DNA of 64,000 nt, taken from Bacillota bacterium. Its GTDB lineage: Bacteria; Bacillota; Clostridia; DSM-8532. Every line of letters begins with the position of its first letter. Position 1 is the stretch's first letter. Shown here one piece after another: positions 59,040 through 64,000 of the stretch. The notes under the pieces are model-generated. The model was not told where the DNA came from and ran no database searches. It worked only from the letters and a program-made list of their open reading frames with translations. The translations under genes were made by a program, and so were the position numbers. Location of the stretch: contig JAEXRM010000175.1 in NCBI GenBank assembly GCA_023440865.1, forward strand, positions 11,428 through 75,427. The letters are read 5' to 3'.

Positions 59040-60368
59040 ATGACATATCCGGCAACCGCACAGGACATCATGGCCCATGTCCTCGGTCTGTTGTCGGCCA
59101 ATCAGGTCATCTCGGCGGTACTCGACTTTCCCGGTCACCTCGACGAGCGGTTGTTACAGGCGGCCGTTCTCGAATCGATGCGGCAGCACCCCGTGCTCGG
59201 CTGCCGGTTTGTCTCCGGTACTGATCCCCGCTGGGAGCCGGCTGAAGGGGACAGCGCGGCCCTCTTCACGGTACAACACTGCCTGGACGGGGAGCTGGCC
59301 GCCCTGAGCGACGCCTGTCTTGTGCAGGATTGGGACCACACGCTCGGCCAGGCGGCATGCCGCCTGCTCCGTGCCGGCCATGACCGGCTGATCATCGCGA
59401 TCTCCCACCTGTGCTCCGACGGAAGCGGGCTGAAGGCCTATCTCGCAATACTGGGCGACCTGTACACGCAGATGGAAGCAGGCCACCGTCCGTTATCACA
59501 GCCCGACTCCCGCTAAACGCAGGCTGAACCGGCCGACCGAAGCCAGGCCCAGGTATTTGCCGCGCTGGGTGTCACCGACACGGGATCCCAGATGCGCCCC
59601 GTTCCGGATGGCCCGATGTGGGCGTTCCCCAGCGATATGGGCGGGAATGACCAGCCCCGTGTCATCATCCGCCGCCTGACGGTCGAACAGACGCATCAAC
59701 TCAGGGACATGTGCCACCGAAACGGCTTCACCGTCAATGACGCGCTGATGGCCGCCTATATCCGGGCATTCGACCATCAGGCGGTTTTCCCGGAATCAAC
59801 ACTAAACGAAGCAGACAAGCATGCCGCCCCGCAACCAGCGAGAATGATCGGCATCACCATCGATCTGTGGCGCTACCTCAAGGAACGGCCGGTTTGAACG
59901 CCCTGCAACCTGTCTGCCATGGAATATGCCGTCATCCCCTGGTCCGGAGAACAATCCTTTCCGGAAAGCGTAAAGACGGTGCACAAGGTCATGTGCGGCA
60001 TCAAGGACGCCCTTCCGGGCACCGCTTCCGCCGCCGGCATGGAACAGCTCGCCAAGGCGCCGCTGCCGGCTGTCGAAAGGATGTATGCAGGGCTCCATGA
60101 AACGGTACGCGCATCCGGCATGACGCTGCCGCAGCTGACCAACCTCGGCACGCTGGATGAGCTGGCTGGCCGTTTTGGGTCGATGGGTGTACAGGATTGC
60201 CATCTGGTCGCCCCCATCATGCGCTCGCCGTTCATCTGCGTCGGCGCAAACAGTTTTCAGGAGCGGCTGACACTCACGATCGGGTTCCATGCCCCGGCCG
60301 TTGCGGAAGAGCGCGTCCAGCGCCTGCTGGGGGACATGATGGATTTGCTGTGCCTCGACAAGACATGA
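59040..60368 (+). pseudogene. Condensation-domain acyltransferase with two in-frame stops
   Basis: A single frame of 443 codons is broken by TAA at 59514-59516 and TGA at 59895-59897 with no change of frame. Part 1 starts MTYPATAQDIMAHVLGLL (AAGGAGA ahead) and contains ISHLCSDGSG, a variant of the condensation-domain HHxxxDG motif. Part 2 has PMWAFPSDMGGNDQPRVI and FTVNDALMAAYIRAF. Part 3 has SPFICVGANSFQERLTLTIGFHAP. All three match successive segments of one condensation/WS-DGAT-like acyltransferase. It is probably a recent nonsense pseudogene; recoding or errors in the sequence are alternatives. The substrate is unknown. Confidence 0.8.
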
Positions 60369-60421
60369 AGCACGCAAGTTCAGCGTGCTCCGTGTCCACG
60401 CCACGCGCTTCCTGTACGGCG

Positions 60422-60451
60422 AGAGGCCCGGCGCTTCGGCGCCGAGCCTCT
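60422..60451. terminator. UUCG-capped hairpin
   Basis: AGAGGC-C-CGGCGC pairs with GCGCCG-A-GCCTCT around a TTCG loop (one mismatch). A stable stem between the convergent pseudogene and EcsC gene; no T-run. Confidence 0.6.
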
Positions 60452-60477
60452 TGAACCTGTCGATGCCGTACATTATG

Positions 60478-61488
60478 TCACACCAACACAATGTCACCAT
60501 CATCGAATGGATCTCCGCATTCAGGGCAGAACTTGGGTGGATGTTTCTTGTCATCCGGTTCCCACGCACACTTGTCGCACTTGTATTGCGGTAGACCGAC
60601 AGGTTTTGCATTTCCGCACTCGGAACAAAACTTGCCTTTATTGTCAACACCGCACCCGCAGACCCAAAAGTTTGTCTCACCGGGTTCAATCACCACTTCT
60701 TCAATGTCGACCTCCGAGGCATCTTCATCGACAATAATCGCTGCTTCATATGCGGCATACTCTTCCGGCGACATATGCGCCATAGTCGAAAGGTGCTTTT
60801 TAAGCCGGTGTGCCATCGGCTTGAATGATGCCAGTGTGAGTCCGCCTGAAATGGCACCGCCAAGTAAGGGTACAGCCTTTGATACACCCTTGGCAAACGT
60901 TGCTTTAACCATTTTCTGCCCCAGCATTGCTGCAATCTTCTTAACCACGGGATAATACCACGTTTTTGTGAGCGCTTTTGCAGCAACCTTCTTTGCAAAA
61001 GCCCTCATTGCCGTCTCTCCGAACATTTTTCCCACAACCTTGTTGGCGGCTCCAACACCGGACATTACGCCGATAAACAGGATGAGTTGGGTTTCTGTTC
61101 CCGCATCCAGTTCTGTCGATTCGGAAAACAGCTCGTTCCAACCATAGATGTAAGCCAATTCCTGCGCAACACGTATGACGAAACCGTAAAATTGCGCCAA
61201 GTCAGCCGGAATTGTCGCCGCCATGGCAATCCCGCCCGGAATGCCGGCCGCAGCAGATATTGCGGTTACTTTGAGTGTTTCTGCATTGATTATGGCATTG
61301 GCAAGACTGTCCAGCGTCGAGATTGGAATGCCGGCATGGAGTGTTCCTTCAGAAAGTGCCTTTTGCAGTTGTGGCTGGGTACACAGCATCTTGAGGTTCT
61401 TTGAAAGAAAGGATTCTCGGTCAATGCGAACTAGCGGAAGCTTTGCTGCACTCTCAATGACGGCGTTGAATGATAGTTGTTGAGCCAT
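60478..61488 (-). CDS. EcsC-family protein with C-terminal zinc ribbons
   Basis: 336 residues. The central region ([74 protein letters not shown]) fits the EcsC family, membrane-associated proteins of unclear function. The C-terminus has two or three zinc knuckles ([40 protein letters not shown]). The gene is visibly AT-richer than its neighbours and uses AT-ending codons, which suggests transfer. GGAGG precedes the ATG at 61488. It is in a region next to a decayed gene. Confidence 0.78.
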   Translation of the reverse strand: MAQQLSFNAVIESAAKLPLVRIDRESFLSKNLKMLCTQPQLQKALSEGTLHAGIPISTLDSLANAIINAETLKVTAISAAAGIPGGIAMAATIPADLAQFYGFVIRVAQELAYIYGWNELFSESTELDAGTETQLILFIGVMSGVGAANKVVGKMFGETAMRAFAKKVAAKALTKTWYYPVVKKIAAMLGQKMVKATFAKGVSKAVPLLGGAISGGLTLASFKPMAHRLKKHLSTMAHMSPEEYAAYEAAIIVDEDASEVDIEEVVIEPGETNFWVCGCGVDNKGKFCSECGNAKPVGLPQYKCDKCAWEPDDKKHPPKFCPECGDPFDDGDIVLV

Positions 61489-61691
61489 ATCGTTCCTCCT
61501 CCCAAAGCACACATGAGATTGGCACGTCATGATACACCGGTGAAGTTGGTTATTTCGTATGGCGTGTAATCTCTGCGAGGAAGAGAACGACTCATTTTCA
61601 TCATTCACTGATACGTGTATTCAAGAGAACGCCTCTCTATTCCTCTATTGGGATACAATAGCAAATAAAGCCGCATCTTACAATGTGCGCA

Positions 61692-62201
61692 TTAACAAAC
61701 ACGACTCGGTTCCTGCGTCAAAATCCATTCCATCACCCGGCTGTCGCGGACGATCCAGGGTGTCTTCGTCTCGTCCGCGCCCGTGCGATTCCGTTCAATC
61801 GCTTCCGCCAGCGGCATCCAGACCACCTCGTACCCGTATTCGGCCTCGTAGGGGTCGAGTTGTCGTTCGCCTGAACTGGCTTCCACCTCGCAGGCGTAGT
61901 AGTGCGAATCCATCTCCATGACGTCCGCATCCATGCCCTTGCGTCGCTCCCGGACACATCCCAGCTTGCGGATGGCGTCCGGCACCACAAGGTATCCGGT
62001 TTCTTCCCGGACCTCGCGGATCATCGCCTCGACCAGGTCCTCGCCGCGGTTGACCCCGCCGCCAGGGAACTTGTAGTCGCCGTACCGGCTGTGGATGAGC
62101 AGGAACGTGTCACCCCGGCGGATGACGGCGCGTGCGGCATCACGATGGAACACGGTTTCCTCACGGTCATAATTCTTCAGATCGATCATCAAGTCGAGCA
62201 T
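61692..62201 (-). CDS. NUDIX hydrolase
   Basis: 169 residues. The NUDIX box is GGGVNRGEDLVEAMIREVREETGY, matching Gx5Ex7REVxEExGY. It is preceded by DTFLLIHSRYGDYKFPGGG. It would hydrolyse nucleoside diphosphate-linked compounds; the C-terminal SHYYACEVEASSGERQLDPYE is common in NUDIX proteins of unknown substrate. GGGAGG precedes the ATG at 62201. It is the last gene in a minus-strand run after the CrtO/CrtQ pair. Confidence 0.92.
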   Translation of the reverse strand: MLDLMIDLKNYDREETVFHRDAARAVIRRGDTFLLIHSRYGDYKFPGGGVNRGEDLVEAMIREVREETGYLVVPDAIRKLGCVRERRKGMDADVMEMDSHYYACEVEASSGERQLDPYEAEYGYEVVWMPLAEAIERNRTGADETKTPWIVRDSRVMEWILTQEPSRVC

Positions 62202-62256
62202 GCGTTCCTCCCGGAAGCGGGAAATCATGTGGCGTGCGCATCAGCATATCATGACT

Positions 62257-62787
62257 TCAGCCGTGCTCAGGACCGTTTTGGCATTTCGACCGCTCGCGCC
62301 TTGTCGCCATGCGAATGAGCAATCGCCGCACACGCGGACGATTGTACCGTTGCGCGATGATGCACGGCAAGTTGACAAGCAGCGCGTACCCGAACATATA
62401 CCAGAGCACCCGCGGCGGGGTGAAGAACCCAAAAACCCAGAAAGGCAGGATCGCCAGCCAATGCGTCAACTCGCCGCGCGCAGACTCAACCAGAAACCGG
62501 TTCAGGTTTTCTTGTGAAAAACTCTCCAGCTTTTTCTTCCTGAAACCGCGCTTGCGCCATATCGCGCCTCCGTCCGGGAGCAGATGCTTCCAGCGGTTGA
62601 CCTTGAAAAACCGGTGATAAATCAGGCCTTCCTTTTCAAAACGATGTGCGCGAAACAGGCATGCGTCAGGCGACAAGAGGCGTTCGGGCAGGGACAGGCA
62701 GATCAACGCCGCAGTCACCTGCAGCACCGGCCAGACGAAAAAGCACAACAGGAGTGACAGTGTGTCGGGAAGAAAGACTACTTGCAC
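62257..62787 (-). CDS. CrtO-like acyltransferase (glycosyl-diaponeurosporenoate acyltransferase family)
   Basis: 176 residues. Membrane helices at the N-terminus precede FRAHRFEKEGLIYHRFFKVNRWKHLLPDGG, then GFRKKKLESF and RFLVESARGELTHWLAILPFW, the signature of the CrtO family that acylates the glucosyl carotenoid in staphyloxanthin synthesis. The GTG start at 62787 overlaps the end of the CrtQ-like gene by 10 bases. No carotenoid synthesis gene is in the window, so the pair may act on another glycolipid. Confidence 0.8.
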   Translation of the reverse strand: MQVVFLPDTLSLLLCFFVWPVLQVTAALICLSLPERLLSPDACLFRAHRFEKEGLIYHRFFKVNRWKHLLPDGGAIWRKRGFRKKKLESFSQENLNRFLVESARGELTHWLAILPFWVFGFFTPPRVLWYMFGYALLVNLPCIIAQRYNRPRVRRLLIRMATRRERSKCQNGPEHG

Positions 62788-63896
62788 GAATTACCCCCAT
62801 TCACGACAGATCGCCCCTTCCACGTCACGTTGAGGCCGAAGATTTTCTTGATCGCCGACACAGCAAGGACACCCAGAAACACAAGCATCAGGAGCGGATA
62901 CAGCACGAAGTTCCAAACCTGAAAGAGACCGATTCGCCTGGCAAGTGCGGCCAGCAGCACAGCCCAGACGACATAGAGCAGGATGTAGATGGCCAGCCAC
63001 GCCCCATTCATCAGGATCGTGAACTTGATGAGCTGCAACGGCACGGAAACGAGTGAGGCAATCCACAGAAAAACCATGAGGAATACGGACGCGGGGGTGA
63101 TTGCCGCGCCGGTTGCCATATTCTTCACCCATCCCTGCAGCAGACTGCGCAGTCCATTGGCGTACATGCGGAAGGAAACCTCCCGGTTGCCCGTATGGAG
63201 GCAGTATTGCAACCCCGCTTTTCTGAGTTGCGAACCAAGCGCCATGTCTTCAACGACATGATCCTTGACGCTTTCATGGCCGCCCACCTTCTCGTAATCA
63301 TGCCGGGAAATTAGGATCACGGGACCATACAGGCCAATATTGCACGGTCTTGGCAATGCCGCGCCGTTCGCGGCGATCTGAACCAGGTTGAACATCATCG
63401 AAAACTGTTCGTACAGCTTTTCGGTCTTGTGGAACGGCTGAACAGACACGGTGCATCCCTGTCTCCCATATGCGGAAACAAGCGAATGCAAGCCCTCGGG
63501 GCCCAGCCTCACATCCGCGTCAAGAAACAAAAGCAGATCTCCCGTCGCTGCATCCGCAGCGTTCTTGCAGGCCCACGACTTGCCAACCCAGCCATCGGGT
63601 TTCGATTTCAGGGTGATCAGCTTCGCACCGTAGTCCAATGGGATGCGGCCGGTCGCATCATCCGAATCGTCGTCGACGCAGATGATCTCCCAGGCAGGGA
63701 ACGTTTGCACCTGTAAATCCGCCAAGAGCAAGGGGAGGTTGTGTTCCTCGTTGCGTGCCGGGATGATCACCGAAACCGTCGGACCATCCGCCAACTCATC
63801 ATCGGGCCAGGGTAGCGTTGGCATCCGATGGAACAGCACGGCGGTAAGCGCAAGCCCTGTCAATACGATCGCAAACTCAATGAGGATGATCATCAT
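62778..63896 (-). CDS. CrtQ-like glycosyltransferase (family 2)
   Basis: 372 residues. GT2 domain with VSVIIPARNEEHNLPLLLADLQVQ, the nucleotide-sugar DDDSDD and DADVRLGP motifs, a membrane anchor at the N-terminus (MIILIEFAIVLTGLALTAVLF) and two to four helices at the C-terminus. GGHESVKDHVVEDMALGSQLRKAG carries the ED motif of the GT2 acceptor site. This matches 4,4'-diaponeurosporenoate glycosyltransferase. AAAGGGA precedes the ATG at 63896. It is translationally coupled with the CrtO-like gene. Confidence 0.83.
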   Translation of the reverse strand: MMIILIEFAIVLTGLALTAVLFHRMPTLPWPDDELADGPTVSVIIPARNEEHNLPLLLADLQVQTFPAWEIICVDDDSDDATGRIPLDYGAKLITLKSKPDGWVGKSWACKNAADAATGDLLLFLDADVRLGPEGLHSLVSAYGRQGCTVSVQPFHKTEKLYEQFSMMFNLVQIAANGAALPRPCNIGLYGPVILISRHDYEKVGGHESVKDHVVEDMALGSQLRKAGLQYCLHTGNREVSFRMYANGLRSLLQGWVKNMATGAAITPASVFLMVFLWIASLVSVPLQLIKFTILMNGAWLAIYILLYVVWAVLLAALARRIGLFQVWNFVLYPLLMLVFLGVLAVSAIKKIFGLNVTWKGRSVVNGGNSCK

Positions 63897-63984
63897 GCGC
63901 GCGTCCCTTTCAAGGGATTCGTCCCATGCTTCCAGAAGTGCCGGCTGCGGAGGGTGTCCAGGAGGGGAATATAGTTGAGGCAAT

Positions 63985-64000
63985 TGATACGGTTGTATCA
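63985..64000. promoter_or_regulatory. Inverted repeat at the window edge
   Basis: TGATAC-GGTT-GTATCA is perfectly symmetric in its arms. It lies about 90 bases upstream of the CrtQ-like gene and may be a regulator site; only the edge is visible. Confidence 0.4.

Noticed and set aside
59895..59897. Selenocysteine codon at the TGA
   Set aside because: No SECIS-like hairpin follows it, the second stop is TAA, and the surrounding family does not use selenocysteine.

Overview
This 64 kb window is GC-rich bacterial DNA with dense coding on both strands and strong AGGAGG-type ribosome binding sites. It looks like a high-GC, probably anaerobic member of the Bacillota (Clostridia-like). The signs are a YesN-type membrane AraC regulator beside an LplB-type permease, an EFR1 flavodoxin-ferredoxin protein, a B12-dependent ribonucleotide reductase, a glycyl radical enzyme with its activase, a CBS/DHH inorganic pyrophosphatase, lipoproteins and an S-layer-homology subtilase. 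I cannot name a genus. High GC opens very long shadow frames, so many starts were chosen by ribosome binding site.

Layout. 1-5.1 kb: start of an ABC sugar permease, a divergent AraC sensor-regulator and a three-domain AraC protein. 5.3-5.6 kb: two tRNA-Ser genes. 5.7-9.4 kb: ECF sigma factor, LuxR response regulator and GAF-type histidine kinase. 9.4-9.9 kb: a DnaA-box-like cluster with a 38-bp perfect palindrome. 9.9-12.5 kb: nadC and nadB. 12.7-18.0 kb: rhomboid-like membrane protein, a lipoprotein with three lipoboxes and a HelD-type helicase. 18-22.7 kb: EFR1 protein, two acetyltransferases and a diguanylate cyclase. 22.9-26.6 kb: intein-containing NrdJ. 27.2-32.7 kb: membrane proteins (one frameshifted), MerR regulator, pyrophosphatase and HD-GYP protein. 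33-38 kb: purine permease, HtrA protease and chemoreceptor.

38.3-48.8 kb is a metabolic stretch: SDR, ThuA-like protein, twin esterases, aldehyde dehydrogenase with a divergent TetR, an AraC regulator, a glycyl radical enzyme, its activase and a zinc-ribbon protein. The glycyl radical enzyme is neither a pyruvate formate-lyase nor a recognised dehydratase by its active-site motif. Together with its own regulator and activase it is the best candidate here for an undescribed pathway.

48.9-64 kb holds a secreted subtilase with SLH-like repeats, a DUF2000 protein, an AraC regulator, a QueG-like iron-sulfur protein, a lipoprotein, a GH32 fructosidase, an XRE-desulforedoxin fusion, a condensation-domain pseudogene with two in-frame stops, an AT-richer EcsC/zinc-ribbon gene, a NUDIX hydrolase and a CrtO/CrtQ-like pair.

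A recurrent theme is short tandem repeats, mostly 18-33 bp units in 2-5 copies, at gene ends, in spacers and inside signal or linker regions. At least eight loci are listed. Regulation is rich: four AraC-type, one MerR, one TetR and one XRE regulator, a two-component pair, an ECF sigma factor and cyclic-di-GMP-type proteins.
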